Part shown: piece after piece, positions 16,405 to 25,435 of the stretch | How positions within the stretch are numbered: the first letter of the stretch is position 1 | How the letters are laid out: every line of letters starts with the position of its first letter | Origin: Verrucomicrobiota bacterium | Lineage (GTDB): Bacteria; Verrucomicrobiota; Verrucomicrobiia; Chthoniobacterales; Terrimicrobiaceae | DNA length: 64,000 nucleotides | NCBI GenBank assembly: GCA_026398275.1 | Contig: JAPLTF010000020.1 | Location: forward strand, 1-64,000 | Direction of reading: 5' to 3' | The notes under the pieces: generated by a model | Told to the model about the DNA's origin: nothing | The model's database searches: none | Seen by the model: the letters and a program-made list of their open reading frames with translations, nothing else | Position numbers and translations under genes: made by a program

Positions 16405-17514
16405 ATGAAACTTCAACGTATCTCCCTCGACCATATCGCGAAGCTGGCCGGTGTTCACAAAGCCACGGTCTCAAGGGCATTGCGCAACCATCCGACCATT
16501 CCGCTCCACACGCGGGAGCGGATTCACGAGATTGCCCGGCGCGAAGGATACCGCCCGAATCCGCTCGTGGCCATGTATCAGGCGCAGGCCCGCTCGAACC
16601 GGCCGACCGCAATGCAGTCCGCCCTCGCATGGCTCAACGACTACCCGAACCCGACCTGCTGGCAGGAATTTCCCTGGCTGCGCGGATACCTGCGCGGCGC
16701 CCGGCAGCGCTGCGAGGAACGCGGGTTCCGACTCGAGGAAATTTCGATCGGCGGAAACTCAAACAGCAGCGTGGCGGAGGTCGGTCGCATTTCCGAAATC
16801 CTTCGCCAGAAAGGGATCTTCGGGGTCATCCTCCCATTGATGCTGCACCAGCAGTTCCTGCTGGAAGAATGGTCGGACTGCGTGATCGCCTTGGTGGGCA
16901 GCGGCAACCTGAGCGGCTCCGGCGCGGTATCGGCCACCGCCTCGCGCTTCTACCCGCAGGGCTTCCCGATTGCCGACCGCGACTTTTATTACAATCTCCG
17001 CCTCGCCTTCCAGACGGTGGTCCAGCGCGGATACACACGCGTCGGCTTCATCTACAGCCGGTATCTCGACCGGGAATCCGAAGGCCGCTCGCAGGCCGCA
17101 TTCCTCGTCGAGCAATCCCAGCTCCCCGAGGCGCAGCGCGTCCCGATCCTTTTCCTGGAGCGCTTCAAAGAGGGCCGCCCGGCGGCATTCGACCGCTGGC
17201 TCGAAACCTACAAGCCGGATGCGATTCTTTCCATCAACCCCGTCGTGCGCGAGTGGGTGCAGGATTCCGGCCGCACGGTCCCCGAGGAGTGCGGGCTCGT
17301 CAATCTCAACGTCGTGGACGATGTCGAAAACTGGAGCGGGATCCGTGAAAACCATGACCTGATCGGCGCCGCAGCCGTGGACCTGCTGATCGGGCAATTG
17401 AGCCGCAACGAAATCGGCGTCCCCCGGCAGCCCCGCAAGGTTCTCATCCCCGGCGAGTGGCACGAGGGCGGCACGCTTCGCGCCCAGGCCTCATTCGCCA
17501 CAGAACGCCGCTGA
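16405..17514 (+). CDS. LacI-family transcriptional regulator
   Basis: A 369-residue regulator. The N-terminal LacI HTH is clear (ISLDHIAKLAGVHKATVSRA followed by LRNHPTIPLHTRERI, then YRPNP hinge). The remainder is a periplasmic-binding-protein-like ligand domain with the usual YTRVGFIYSRYLDRE segment. The start MKLQRIS (16405) puts the HTH at residue 5 as usual in the family; an earlier Met at 16375 is less likely. No sugar operon lies beside it, so its regulon is probably elsewhere. Confidence 0.9.
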   Translation: MKLQRISLDHIAKLAGVHKATVSRALRNHPTIPLHTRERIHEIARREGYRPNPLVAMYQAQARSNRPTAMQSALAWLNDYPNPTCWQEFPWLRGYLRGARQRCEERGFRLEEISIGGNSNSSVAEVGRISEILRQKGIFGVILPLMLHQQFLLEEWSDCVIALVGSGNLSGSGAVSATASRFYPQGFPIADRDFYYNLRLAFQTVVQRGYTRVGFIYSRYLDRESEGRSQAAFLVEQSQLPEAQRVPILFLERFKEGRPAAFDRWLETYKPDAILSINPVVREWVQDSGRTVPEECGLVNLNVVDDVENWSGIRENHDLIGAAAVDLLIGQLSRNEIGVPRQPRKVLIPGEWHEGGTLRAQASFATERR

Positions 17515-17557
17515 GGCGATCGCTTCCAAGTCCCGGACAAGGCGCGGATTGATTTGA

Positions 17558-17992
17558 TCAGTCCCTGTGATACGGCAGGCCGGCTTTGATCGTGCAGGCG
17601 CGGTAGATTTGTTCGATCGCCACGAGCAGGGCGAGTTCGTGCTGGAGGGTGAGCGATCCTAATGCCCAGAGGAGATCGGCATTTTTCCGCATGTCGCCGC
17701 TCCACCCATCCGCTCCGCCCACCAGGACCGCGCATCTTGAGATCGAGCGGTTTTCCCATTTCATGATCTCGCCTGCAAACCCCCTGCTCGTGAACTGCTT
17801 TCCGCGTTCATCGAGGAGGATCCGGAAATGCCCCTCCGACTCGGCGAGCATTTTGGCGTGGACATCCGGCGTCGGCTTCAGAAATCGGGTCTCGATTTTG
17901 TTGAACCCCTGGATGCGTGAGAGGTAGTCCCGGATGCCATCGCGGGCGTAGCCGAGCGCGGGCTGGCCGACGGCGATGATCTTCCAGATCAA
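17558..17992 (-). CDS. rlmH: 23S rRNA pseudouridine-1915 N3-methyltransferase RlmH
   Basis: A 144-residue SPOUT-family enzyme that methylates pseudouridine 1915 in helix 69 of 23S rRNA. Typical features are VLVGGADGW (the SAM-binding knot), LQHELALLVAIEQIYRA and the C-terminal PYHRD. The stop of lipA overlaps its start by 4 bp. Length is slightly below the 155-160 residues of enteric RlmH because of shorter loops. Confidence 0.93.
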   Translation of the reverse strand: MIWKIIAVGQPALGYARDGIRDYLSRIQGFNKIETRFLKPTPDVHAKMLAESEGHFRILLDERGKQFTSRGFAGEIMKWENRSISRCAVLVGGADGWSGDMRKNADLLWALGSLTLQHELALLVAIEQIYRACTIKAGLPYHRD

Positions 17993-18876
17993 CGGGCGAC
18001 CGGATTAAACTCCCCGGCGTGGTAGGAGCTGCGGACGAGCGGCGCGCTGGCCACAAACGTGAACCCCTTGTTCCTGGCGATCTCCCCGTAAAGCTGGAAC
18101 GTTTCCGGGTTGACAAACTCGACCACGGGCAGGTGGTTCGGCGTCGGGCGCAGATATTGTCCGAGGGTCAGCACCTGGACCCCGGCCTCGCGGAGGTCGT
18201 CCATCGACTCGAAAATCTCGTTCTCCGTCTCGCCGAGGCCGAGCATGATCCCGCTCTTGGTCATCATGCCGGGCTCCATCTCCTTGACGCGGCGTAGCAC
18301 CGCCAGCGACAGCCGGTATTTCGCGCGGGAACGAACCAGCGGGGTGAGCCGCTCCACCGTCTCGATATTGTGATTAAAGATGTCCGGGCGGGCATCCAGA
18401 ACCCTCCGGATCGAGGAGTCCTTGCCGTTGAAATCCGGAACGAGCACCTCGATGGCCACCGCAGAGTCGCTGGCGCGGATGGCTTCGATCGTCCGGGCGA
18501 AATGGTCGGCCCCGCCATCGGCCACATCGTCGCGCGCGACAGCGGTGATCACGACATGCTTGAGTCCGAGACGCTTCACGCCTTCGGCGACCCGCTGCGG
18601 CTCGTCCTCTTCGAGGGGAAGCGGCTTTGCGGTGTCCACGGCGCAAAACCCGCACGCCCGGGTGCAGCGCTCGCCGGCAATCATAAACGTCGCCGTCCCT
18701 CCGCTCCAGCATTCCCAGCGGTTCGGGCACTGGGCGCTCTCGCAGACGGTGTGGAGCCGCAGATCCGACACAAGGTCCTTCGTCGAGAAGAAGACCGGAT
18801 TGTTCGGAAGGCGGACCTTGATCCAGTCCGGCTTCTTGCTCTTGTGCAGCTCGGGATCTATCTTGGGACTTGGCAT
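17989..18876 (-). CDS. lipA: Lipoyl synthase
   Basis: A 295-residue radical-SAM enzyme that inserts two sulfurs into octanoylated lipoyl domains. Both iron-sulfur clusters can be assigned: the auxiliary cluster ligands C45, C50 and C56 (CESAQCPNRWEC) and the radical-SAM motif CTRACGFC at 71-78. The C-terminal RSSYHAGEF holds the conserved Ser ligand. It is the first gene of a two-gene unit with rlmH. No lipB is visible nearby. Confidence 0.95.
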   Translation of the reverse strand: MPSPKIDPELHKSKKPDWIKVRLPNNPVFFSTKDLVSDLRLHTVCESAQCPNRWECWSGGTATFMIAGERCTRACGFCAVDTAKPLPLEEDEPQRVAEGVKRLGLKHVVITAVARDDVADGGADHFARTIEAIRASDSAVAIEVLVPDFNGKDSSIRRVLDARPDIFNHNIETVERLTPLVRSRAKYRLSLAVLRRVKEMEPGMMTKSGIMLGLGETENEIFESMDDLREAGVQVLTLGQYLRPTPNHLPVVEFVNPETFQLYGEIARNKGFTFVASAPLVRSSYHAGEFNPVAR

Positions 18877-18954
18877 GTCCGGAGATCATCGCCATCACCC
18901 GCGCCGCTGTCAAATTTTCCGCAACTTGCCGACAGGCGCGGTGTTGGATTTGAG

Positions 18955-19992
18955 ATGTCTTCCAATCGCAAGCCGATCCTGATCGTTTCAGGAGTCCTGG
19001 TTCTGGCCCTCGCCCTGGTCTGTTACTTCTGGCCGGACGGGCTGATCACGCTGGATTTCAGGGACGCCCCGGTATCGAATGTGATTTCCTCGATTGAGCG
19101 CCAGGGACATGTGCGCATCGGGACCAATGTTCCCCTGGAGACACTCGTGACCATGCAGATGAAAAGAGTTCCGCTGATGGATGCGCTCGAAACGCTTTCC
19201 GTCAGGATCGAGGGCGAGCTCAGGGTTGTGTTTGCAGGCGCCACCACAAAAACCCAGGCCGTTTCCGCCTTGGAGGAGCTTCAGTCGGGCAAGCCGTCGG
19301 ACAATTGGGCGGTCGCCTGGTTTCCCTCCATGGGCATGATCGCAGGAGACACGCCTCCGGACCCCCGCTCGCTCGCCGTCAAGCCCGAGGCCGGCGAAAA
19401 AAATGATCTTCAGTCCGCCCTCCAGCAGGTGGCCATGAAATCCGGAGTGATGACCGCGGTGCCGAAGGATTGGAATCCGGATGCCAAAATGCCCACGAAT
19501 ACCGCGCCCGCCTCGAACATCGTGAAGCAGCTCATCAATTCCTCGGGCGGACAGGTTCAGGAAAGCTTTTTGATTATTGCCCGCGGCGGGCGCGATGGGG
19601 GGCGGGACGGAGGTCCGCCGGGACAGGGCGGGCCCGGGGGCGACCGGGGAGGTCCGCCGGGAGGCCAGCGCGCCGGTCGGGACGCGATGAATCCGGAGTG
19701 GCTGGCTCAACGTGCGGAGGCCGCAATCGCACAACTCCCTCCGGAAGAGCGGCTGGCCGCAAAGGCGGACTTCGACGCGATGCGCAAGTTCTGGGACGTG
19801 GTCCGCGCACTCCCCGATGATCAGCGCCGCGCAAAAATGGAGGAATTTTTCAACCGTCCGGATGTTCAGGATAAAATGGAGCAGCGCCAGACGGCGCGCG
19901 ACTCCCGACAATCTCCCCAGCAGCGGGAAAAGCGGATGAAAGCCTACATCGAGCGCAAGAGGCAGATGATCGCCAATCCACCCAAACAATGA
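18955..19992 (+). CDS. Membrane-anchored STN-like domain protein
   Basis: A 345-residue protein with an N-terminal membrane segment (residues 8-24), then a secretin/TonB short N-terminal-like domain (ITLDFRDAPVSNVISSIERQ and VPLMDALETL are the two halves of that fold). A Gly/Pro/Arg-rich low-complexity linker is at about 205-240 (positions 19585-19680), and the C-terminal half is helical and highly charged (QRAEAAIAQLPPEERLAAKA). The start MSSNRKP is the first after the lipA divergence. The stop overlaps the prepilin start (ATGA). A role with a type II secretion or pilus-like assembly is inferred from the STN fold and the prepilin partner. Confidence 0.6.
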   Translation: MSSNRKPILIVSGVLVLALALVCYFWPDGLITLDFRDAPVSNVISSIERQGHVRIGTNVPLETLVTMQMKRVPLMDALETLSVRIEGELRVVFAGATTKTQAVSALEELQSGKPSDNWAVAWFPSMGMIAGDTPPDPRSLAVKPEAGEKNDLQSALQQVAMKSGVMTAVPKDWNPDAKMPTNTAPASNIVKQLINSSGGQVQESFLIIARGGRDGGRDGGPPGQGGPGGDRGGPPGGQRAGRDAMNPEWLAQRAEAAIAQLPPEERLAAKADFDAMRKFWDVVRALPDDQRRAKMEEFFNRPDVQDKMEQRQTARDSRQSPQQREKRMKAYIERKRQMIANPPKQ

Positions 19993-20552
19993 AAAAGCCC
20001 GCTGGATTCACATTGATCGAACTCCTCGCCGTCATCGCCATCATCGGCATGCTCGCCACGATGCTCGTGCCGCAGATCGGCAAATTCCAGGAGCGGGCGC
20101 AGAGCGTCGTCTGCATGAACAACCTCCGGCAGATCGGCATCGGGGTCCTCGGCTACGTCGGCGACAACAATAATGAGTATCCCGTCATTGAGCCGAACCC
20201 GCAAAACCCGGTTTATCCGCCGGCCATGGGCGACGATCCCACGGAAATTGAAGCCAAACCCCTGCTCGCCGTGCTCGAACCCTACGGGATCACCGAGTCG
20301 GTCTTGAAGTGTCCGGCAGACATCAAGGGGCCGAACTATTTTGCAAAAATTGACCCGCACACGAGCTACCAGTGGAGGGTGGTGCTCGACAGCGAGAACG
20401 CGAATGCCCCGAAAATTTACGGCGGCAGGCGCGGATACGGGGTGCGGATCGTCAAGCCCAGTCGCGTCACCATTTGCACCGACTACGAAGGCGTCCACTC
20501 CGGAAGACTCAACCGCCTCTACGCCGACGGCCACGTCTCAAAACCGAACTGA
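19989..20552 (+). CDS. Prepilin-type protein with cleavage/methylation N-terminus
   Basis: A 187-residue pseudopilin. The class III signal is standard: KKPAGFTLIELLAVIAIIGM, with cleavage expected after Gly and Phe becoming the methylated N-terminus, followed by Glu5. The C-terminal part ends in LNRLYADGHVSKPN, the His-x-Asp-Gly-like ending common in PVC-group pseudopilins (type DUF1559). It is coupled to the upstream STN-like gene by a 4-bp overlap. Its stop abuts the stop of the convergent histidine kinase gene with no spacer. Confidence 0.85.
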   Translation: MKKPAGFTLIELLAVIAIIGMLATMLVPQIGKFQERAQSVVCMNNLRQIGIGVLGYVGDNNNEYPVIEPNPQNPVYPPAMGDDPTEIEAKPLLAVLEPYGITESVLKCPADIKGPNYFAKIDPHTSYQWRVVLDSENANAPKIYGGRRGYGVRIVKPSRVTICTDYEGVHSGRLNRLYADGHVSKPN

Positions 20553-21728
20553 TCAGCCTTCCGGATTTCCCTGTTTGAGGAACCGCACCCGCCGGTCCGC
20601 CCGCGGCAGACGGATCGTCAGCGTCAGCCCGCGTCCCGGCGCGCTCTCGAGGACGACCTCGCCTCCATGGGCGCGGACGATCCGGCGGACGATCAGAAGG
20701 CCGAGGCCGTTTCCATCGGACTTCGTCGTAAAATAGGGCTCGAACATGCGCCCGATGTGTTCGGGGGAAATCCCGCCGCCGGTGTCTGCGAACGAGACGT
20801 TCACATGGGTCTCGTCAGCGGATGTGTGGATGCGCAGGATTCCGCCGGATTTCATGGCCTGGAAGGCATTCCGGCTCACATTGTAAAACGCCTGCTTGAT
20901 CTGGTCGCTGTCGAGGTTCAGCGGCGGAAGGTTTTTATCCAGCTCCGTCTCGACCAGGATGTCGCGATCCTGGATCTCCGCGGCCAGGAAGTGGAGCGAC
21001 TCCTCGACGATCGTGTTGATATTGACCGGGCACAGCTCGAGCGGCTGCGGGCGGATGGCGCGGAGGAACTGCGTGATGATGTGGTCCAGCCGCGAGACCT
21101 CGGCGCGCGCCACGTGGACCGACTCCTCAAGGCCCGCCCGGGTTTTTGCCGGGAGCTTCCGAAGTTCCCGCTGCATGAGCTGGAGGTGGATGTCGAGGGA
21201 GTTGAGCGGATTCCCGATCTCGTGGGCGACCCCTGCGGCGAGGAGCGTGAGGGCGGAGAACCGCTCGGTTTCAATCGTTTCCTGTGTGGCCCGGCGGCTC
21301 TGGGTGATGTCGCGGAGGATGACCGCCCCGCCGACCATCTCGCGATCTTTTCCATCGGCCTCGTCGCTCATCAGCGGGACCACATAGAAATTGAGGAAAC
21401 GGTTTTCCGGATAAAAGACCTCGAGGTCGCGGTTCACGACCTCGCCGCCGGCCCCGCTCAGCGCGCTCCATTCAAGCCCGCGGATCACATCCCCCAGCGG
21501 CTTCCCAAGGTTGCTGGCGGCCTCAATTCCGAAGAACCCGCAGGCCGCGCGGTTGAGATAGATGATCCGGCCTTTCGGGTCGGTCACGATCACCCCCTCA
21601 AGGATCGCGTTGAAGATGGTTTCGAGGAACCCCTTTTCGCGGGCGATCTCGACCAGATAGTTTTGCACTTCGCCCGGCTGGACGAGGCTGATCCGCTCGA
21701 TGAGTTTGTCCAGAAATCCGCTTGTCAT
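20553..21728 (-). CDS. PAS-domain sensor histidine kinase (NtrB-like)
   Basis: A 391-residue cytosolic kinase. A PAS domain spans about residues 33-145 (GVIVTDPKGRIIYLNRAACG). The dimerisation/phosphoacceptor helix has the H-box AAGVAHEIGNPLNSLDIHL with His169. The ATPase domain has the N-box (NVSRNAFQAM), G1 DTGGGISPEHIG, and G2 GNGLGLLIV. No membrane segment is present. A response regulator is not adjacent. Such NtrB-type kinases normally act with a sigma-54 activator, but the partner must lie elsewhere. The upstream gene is the aldehyde dehydrogenase, 4 bp away, so the two are probably cotranscribed. Confidence 0.9.
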   Translation of the reverse strand: MTSGFLDKLIERISLVQPGEVQNYLVEIAREKGFLETIFNAILEGVIVTDPKGRIIYLNRAACGFFGIEAASNLGKPLGDVIRGLEWSALSGAGGEVVNRDLEVFYPENRFLNFYVVPLMSDEADGKDREMVGGAVILRDITQSRRATQETIETERFSALTLLAAGVAHEIGNPLNSLDIHLQLMQRELRKLPAKTRAGLEESVHVARAEVSRLDHIITQFLRAIRPQPLELCPVNINTIVEESLHFLAAEIQDRDILVETELDKNLPPLNLDSDQIKQAFYNVSRNAFQAMKSGGILRIHTSADETHVNVSFADTGGGISPEHIGRMFEPYFTTKSDGNGLGLLIVRRIVRAHGGEVVLESAPGRGLTLTIRLPRADRRVRFLKQGNPEG

Positions 21729-21732
21729 GTTC

Positions 21733-23124
21733 TCAGGCCTTCCGCTGGATCGATTGTTCGTCGGTGGTGAAGCGGATGAACCCCCGCCCGCCCGGGTGGC
21801 CGTTCCCCGAGGCTCCCCATCCGCCGAAGGGAAGCGTTGACGGCGAAAATGTCGTCGGAAGATTCCAGTAAAGGTTTCCGACCGAGAGCCTGTCGCCGAT
21901 CCGCTGGAATCCTTCCTCCTCGCGGGTGAAGATGCTGGCCGTCAGGCCGAAATCCCATGCCTCATGGCGCCGGACCGCCTCGCCCTCATCCGAAAATGTC
22001 TCGACGACCAGAACCGGAGCGAACGTTTCCGCGCTCGCCAGCGGAGTGGAGTCGATCCCCGGGCCCGCGAGGAGAACCGCCGGACGGACGTAGAATCCGC
22101 GCTTTCCACACAGGAGGGCTTCGAGGCATCCCCCGGGCAACATCCATTTCATCTCCGGGAGCGAAACGAGCCGGGCGTAGCGCCGCGCTGCGGCTTCGCT
22201 GATCAAGGGCCCGAGATTCGTCGCGGCATCCAGAGGGTCGCCCGGCTCGAACCTTCCGAGCGAGGAGCTCAGCCGCTCCAGAAAATCCGCCGCCACGCGC
22301 TCGTGGACAAGGACCCTGGATGTTGCATTGCAGCGCTGGCCGGCGGTCAGGCACATCCCGTCGGCCACCGCCGGAGCCGCGGCATCCAGGTCGGCATCCG
22401 CGCAGACGATCACGGAATTCTTCCCGCCGAGCTCAAGCGCGAGCGACTTGGAATAGTCGGCCGCGAGCTCGCGCGCCAGCGCGGTTCCGACCGGAACCGA
22501 GCCTGTGAAACAAACCGCCCTCACGGCAGGATGCAGGCAAAGCGCGCGGCCGGTTTCCCCCCAGCCGGGAACAAGCTCGAAGACTCCTTCGGGCAACGCA
22601 GCCTGCATTGCTGCGGCGTAGGCGACCGCCACATTCACCGCAAGGGGCGAGGGCTTGAAAAGGACCGGATTCCCGGCGAGCAAATACGCCATGGCCGCGC
22701 CGTGCCCGAGGTGGATCGGAAAATTAAATGGCGCAATCACCGCCGCCGGTCCGCGCGGGCGGTGCCGGATTCCCGCCGGATGCGGCCCGTCCGTCACGAT
22801 CTCCTCGCGCACCCAACGCTCCGCATCCGCAAATGTCAGGTCGAATTTCGCTAGGACAGCGCCCATTTCCAGACGCGCCTCGCGAATCGGCTTCCCCGTC
22901 TCCAATGCGATCAACAACGCCAACTCCCCGCTCCGGGCCAGAAGCTGCCCGCGGCAATTTTCCAGCGCGGCGCGCCGCTCGTCGAGGGAGAGAGCCCGCC
23001 ATCCGGAAAACGCATTTTTGGAACGCCCAACGGCACGCTCCACGTCCGCCGCGAACGCTTCAGGAAATTCGTGATCCAAATCCCCGGGCGAACGGTTTTT
23101 CCATGAGTCAGGATCCTTGGACAT
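21733..23124 (-). CDS. Aldehyde dehydrogenase (AstD-like)
   Basis: A 463-residue NAD(P)-dependent aldehyde dehydrogenase. The catalytic Glu is in LALELGGKNS and the catalytic Cys in GQRCNATSRVLV, 34 residues later as usual. The coenzyme-binding strand VCFTGSVPVG and the FNFPIHLGHG motif also fit. Overall spacing resembles succinylglutamate semialdehyde dehydrogenase (AstD), but there are no other ast genes, so I do not assign a substrate. The start MSKDPDSW (23124) is preferred over an upstream Met that lies in a repeat-rich leader. Confidence 0.85.
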   Translation of the reverse strand: MSKDPDSWKNRSPGDLDHEFPEAFAADVERAVGRSKNAFSGWRALSLDERRAALENCRGQLLARSGELALLIALETGKPIREARLEMGAVLAKFDLTFADAERWVREEIVTDGPHPAGIRHRPRGPAAVIAPFNFPIHLGHGAAMAYLLAGNPVLFKPSPLAVNVAVAYAAAMQAALPEGVFELVPGWGETGRALCLHPAVRAVCFTGSVPVGTALARELAADYSKSLALELGGKNSVIVCADADLDAAAPAVADGMCLTAGQRCNATSRVLVHERVAADFLERLSSSLGRFEPGDPLDAATNLGPLISEAAARRYARLVSLPEMKWMLPGGCLEALLCGKRGFYVRPAVLLAGPGIDSTPLASAETFAPVLVVETFSDEGEAVRRHEAWDFGLTASIFTREEEGFQRIGDRLSVGNLYWNLPTTFSPSTLPFGGWGASGNGHPGGRGFIRFTTDEQSIQRKA

Positions 23125-23211
23125 GTCAGCAGTTTGCGCCTTCACAGCGCCGGTGCAAATCGAAATGTCAGCGCCCCGGGGGGAATGGGCGCATCTCCGA
23201 AAGTTGCAGAG

Positions 23212-23303
23212 CACAGGGGGAACGGGCGTCCCGCCCGTTTAGAGACTGGAAATCGCATCGGAGTGATGTGCCTCACACGGGCGGGACGCCCATGCCCCCT
23301 GTG
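23212..23303. repeat. Palindromic repeat family B, copy 1
   Basis: A 92-bp inverted repeat. The left arm starts CACAGGGGGAACGGGCGTCC and the right arm ends GGACGCCCATGCCCCCTGTG. The inner sequence contains TCGCATCGGAGTGATG. A second copy is at 49180-49266 with the same arms and the related inner text TCGCATCGAAGCCTGGTG. It lies in the divergent gap between the aldehyde dehydrogenase and superoxide dismutase genes. Confidence 0.8.
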
Positions 23304-23395
23304 AAGATCCGCGAAGTTGCAACTATCAAATTTGAACAAGTCGCTTGAAACCTCACGGGACCGACTTACCTTGGTGGCCTCAACAAAACCATTCC

Positions 23396-24025
23396 ATGCC
23401 ATTCGAACTTCCTGCATTGCCCTACGCCGCCACGGCGCTTGAACCCAGCATCGATGCCCGCACGATGGAGATCCATCACGACAAGCACCATGCCGCCTAC
23501 GTCAACAACCTGAACAAGGCCCTCGAAAGCGCTCCGGACCTCGCTTCAAAATCCCTCAATGCCCTGATCGTGGACCTGGCCTCGGTGCCGGATGCGATCC
23601 GCGGCGCCGTCCGCAACAACGGCGGCGGACACTGGAACCACAGCTTCTTCTGGAATATCCTCGGCCCGGATGCCGGTGGTGCACCGACCGGTTCGCTCGC
23701 CTCGGCGATCGACAGCGCCTTCGGCAGCTTCTCCGAGTTCCAGGCAAAATTCGAAGCCGCCGGCCTCGCCCGGTTCGGCAGCGGCTGGGTCTGGCTTTCG
23801 GTGAAGCCCGACAAATCGCTCTGCATCTGCTCGACGCCAAACCAGGACAACCCGCTCATGAAGGGCGTCGCCGAATGCACCGGCACGCCGGTCATCGGGG
23901 TGGACGTCTGGGAACACGCCTACTACCTCCACTACCAAAACCGCCGCGCTGATTATCTGAAGGCGATCTGGGGCGCGATCTCCTGGTCGGCCGCCCAGAA
24001 GAATTACGACGCAGCCATCGCTTAA
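23396..24025 (+). CDS. Superoxide dismutase (Fe/Mn)
   Basis: A 209-residue Fe/Mn-type superoxide dismutase. Metal ligands are visible: a first His in [15 protein letters not shown], a second in [11 protein letters not shown], and the D-W-E-H group in [20 protein letters not shown]. The Gly-Gly-His-Trp and later C-terminal features do not let me decide safely between Fe and Mn. There is no signal peptide, so the enzyme is cytosolic. The start [10 protein letters not shown] is the usual one; an upstream in-frame ATG at 23345 lacks similarity. A strong terminator follows. Confidence 0.95.
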   Translation: MPFELPALPYAATALEPSIDARTMEIHHDKHHAAYVNNLNKALESAPDLASKSLNALIVDLASVPDAIRGAVRNNGGGHWNHSFFWNILGPDAGGAPTGSLASAIDSAFGSFSEFQAKFEAAGLARFGSGWVWLSVKPDKSLCICSTPNQDNPLMKGVAECTGTPVIGVDVWEHAYYLHYQNRRADYLKAIWGAISWSAAQKNYDAAIA

Positions 24026-24038
24026 GACTTTCCACCCG

Positions 24039-24075
24039 AAACGCCCGGTGCCACGGTACCGGGCGTTTTCGTTTT
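24039..24075 (+). terminator. Rho-independent terminator after superoxide dismutase
   Basis: The perfect stem AAACGCCCGGT/ACCGGGCGTTT with an 8-base loop is followed by a T-rich tract ending in GTTTTTAT. It stands between the sod stop and the dapL start. Confidence 0.85.
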
Positions 24076-24078
24076 TAT

Positions 24079-25317
24079 ATGGCACGCCTGAACTCCAACT
24101 ACCTCAAACTCAAAGCCGGCTACCTCTTTCCGGAGATCAACCGGCGGGTCAAAGCGTTTACCGACTCGAATCCCGATGGTGCCGCGCGGCTGATCCGGTG
24201 CGGCATCGGCGATGTCACCGAGCCGCTCCCCGACTCGGTCCGCAAGGCGATGCATGCCGCTGTGGACGAGATGGGTGTCCGCGAATCCTTCAAGGGCTAC
24301 GGCCCGGAACAGGGGTATGAATTCCTCCGACAGGCGATCGCGGAAAATGACTACCGCGCCCGCGGGATTGACATCGCGAATGATGAGATTTTCGTCTCCG
24401 ACGGCTCGAAGTGCGACTGCGGAAACATCCTGGATATTTTCGGGCATGACAACCGGGTCGCGGTCATGGATCCCGTTTATCCGGTCTACGTGGACACAAA
24501 TGTCATGGCCGGGCACACAGGCGAAGGCGATGCCTCCGGTCTCTACGGCGGGCTGGTCTACCTCGCCTGCACCGCGGAGAACGGGTTCGTGCCTTCGGTC
24601 CCGCAGGAAAAGGTCGATCTCGTTTATCTGTGCTATCCGAACAATCCGACCGGGGCCACCGCAACGCGCGCCCAGCTCACCGCCTGGGTGGAATACGCGC
24701 TGGCGAACGACGCAGTGGTCCTCTTCGACGCCGCCTACGAGGCCTACATCCGCGATCCGGAAATCCCGCATTCGATCTACGAGATCCCGGGTGCCAGAAA
24801 ATGCGCGATCGAATTCCGCAGCTTTTCAAAAAATGGCGGATTCACCGGTGTTCGGTGCGCGTTCACCGTCGTGCCGAAGGATCTGGAATGTTCCACCGGT
24901 TCAGGGGACCGCCGGCCGCTGCACCCGCTCTGGAACCGCCGCTTCAGCACGAAGTTCAACGGCGTCGGCTACGTCACCCAGCGCGCCGCCGAGGCGCTCT
25001 ATTCCGGGGAAGGCCGCGCGCAAGTTTCCGCCTTGATCCGCCACTACATGGGCAACGCCGAAATCCTTGTCGCCGCCGCTAAAGACTGCGGGCTCGCAAC
25101 CTTCGGGGGAACCAATGCGCCATACATCTGGGTCCGCGGACCGGAAGGCCTGACCAGCTGGGAAATCTTCGACACGGTCCTCAACAAGGCGAATGTCGTC
25201 GTCACTCCCGGCAGCGGCTTCGGCCCGGCCGGCGAGGGCTACTTCCGGATCTCCTCGTTCAACAGCCGGAAGAACGTCGAGGAAGTCGCCGCGCGCCTGC
25301 GCGCCCTGGAGTGGTAG
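24079..25317 (+). CDS. dapL: LL-diaminopimelate aminotransferase
   Basis: A 412-residue PLP enzyme that converts tetrahydrodipicolinate directly to LL-diaminopimelate, a one-step bypass of the acylation routes for lysine and peptidoglycan. The Schiff-base lysine lies in [13 protein letters not shown]; other markers are [30 protein letters not shown] and [16 protein letters not shown], all typical of DapL rather than general class I aminotransferases. This enzyme is known in Chlamydiae, Verrucomicrobia, cyanobacteria and plants. It starts 4 bp after the T tract of the sod terminator, so the promoter must lie in or before that element. Confidence 0.96.
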   Translation: MARLNSNYLKLKAGYLFPEINRRVKAFTDSNPDGAARLIRCGIGDVTEPLPDSVRKAMHAAVDEMGVRESFKGYGPEQGYEFLRQAIAENDYRARGIDIANDEIFVSDGSKCDCGNILDIFGHDNRVAVMDPVYPVYVDTNVMAGHTGEGDASGLYGGLVYLACTAENGFVPSVPQEKVDLVYLCYPNNPTGATATRAQLTAWVEYALANDAVVLFDAAYEAYIRDPEIPHSIYEIPGARKCAIEFRSFSKNGGFTGVRCAFTVVPKDLECSTGSGDRRPLHPLWNRRFSTKFNGVGYVTQRAAEALYSGEGRAQVSALIRHYMGNAEILVAAAKDCGLATFGGTNAPYIWVRGPEGLTSWEIFDTVLNKANVVVTPGSGFGPAGEGYFRISSFNSRKNVEEVAARLRALEW

Positions 25318-25435
25318 GACATCGGCGCTGGAGGGACGGTCGCCGCGCCATCCCATTTTTCGGATTGGAAGAAACCCAAATGGGCGCATGCAGACAATCC
25401 TTGTAGCGGCTATAGAATTATTTAAACCGCTCTAG
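25318..25435. repeat. Degenerate repeat plus one MITE end
   Basis: Two repeat fragments share this gap. GGAGGGACGGTCGCCGCGCC at about 25331 recurs in degenerate form at about 44395 (GGAGGGATGGCCGCCGTGCC, both followed by a TCCCA and a TTTTC stretch). At 25424-25435 stands AAACCGCTCTAG, the terminal inverted repeat of the element at 30643-30762. The TAG of that end supplies the stop codon of the truncated mannosidase frame. Confidence 0.6.
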
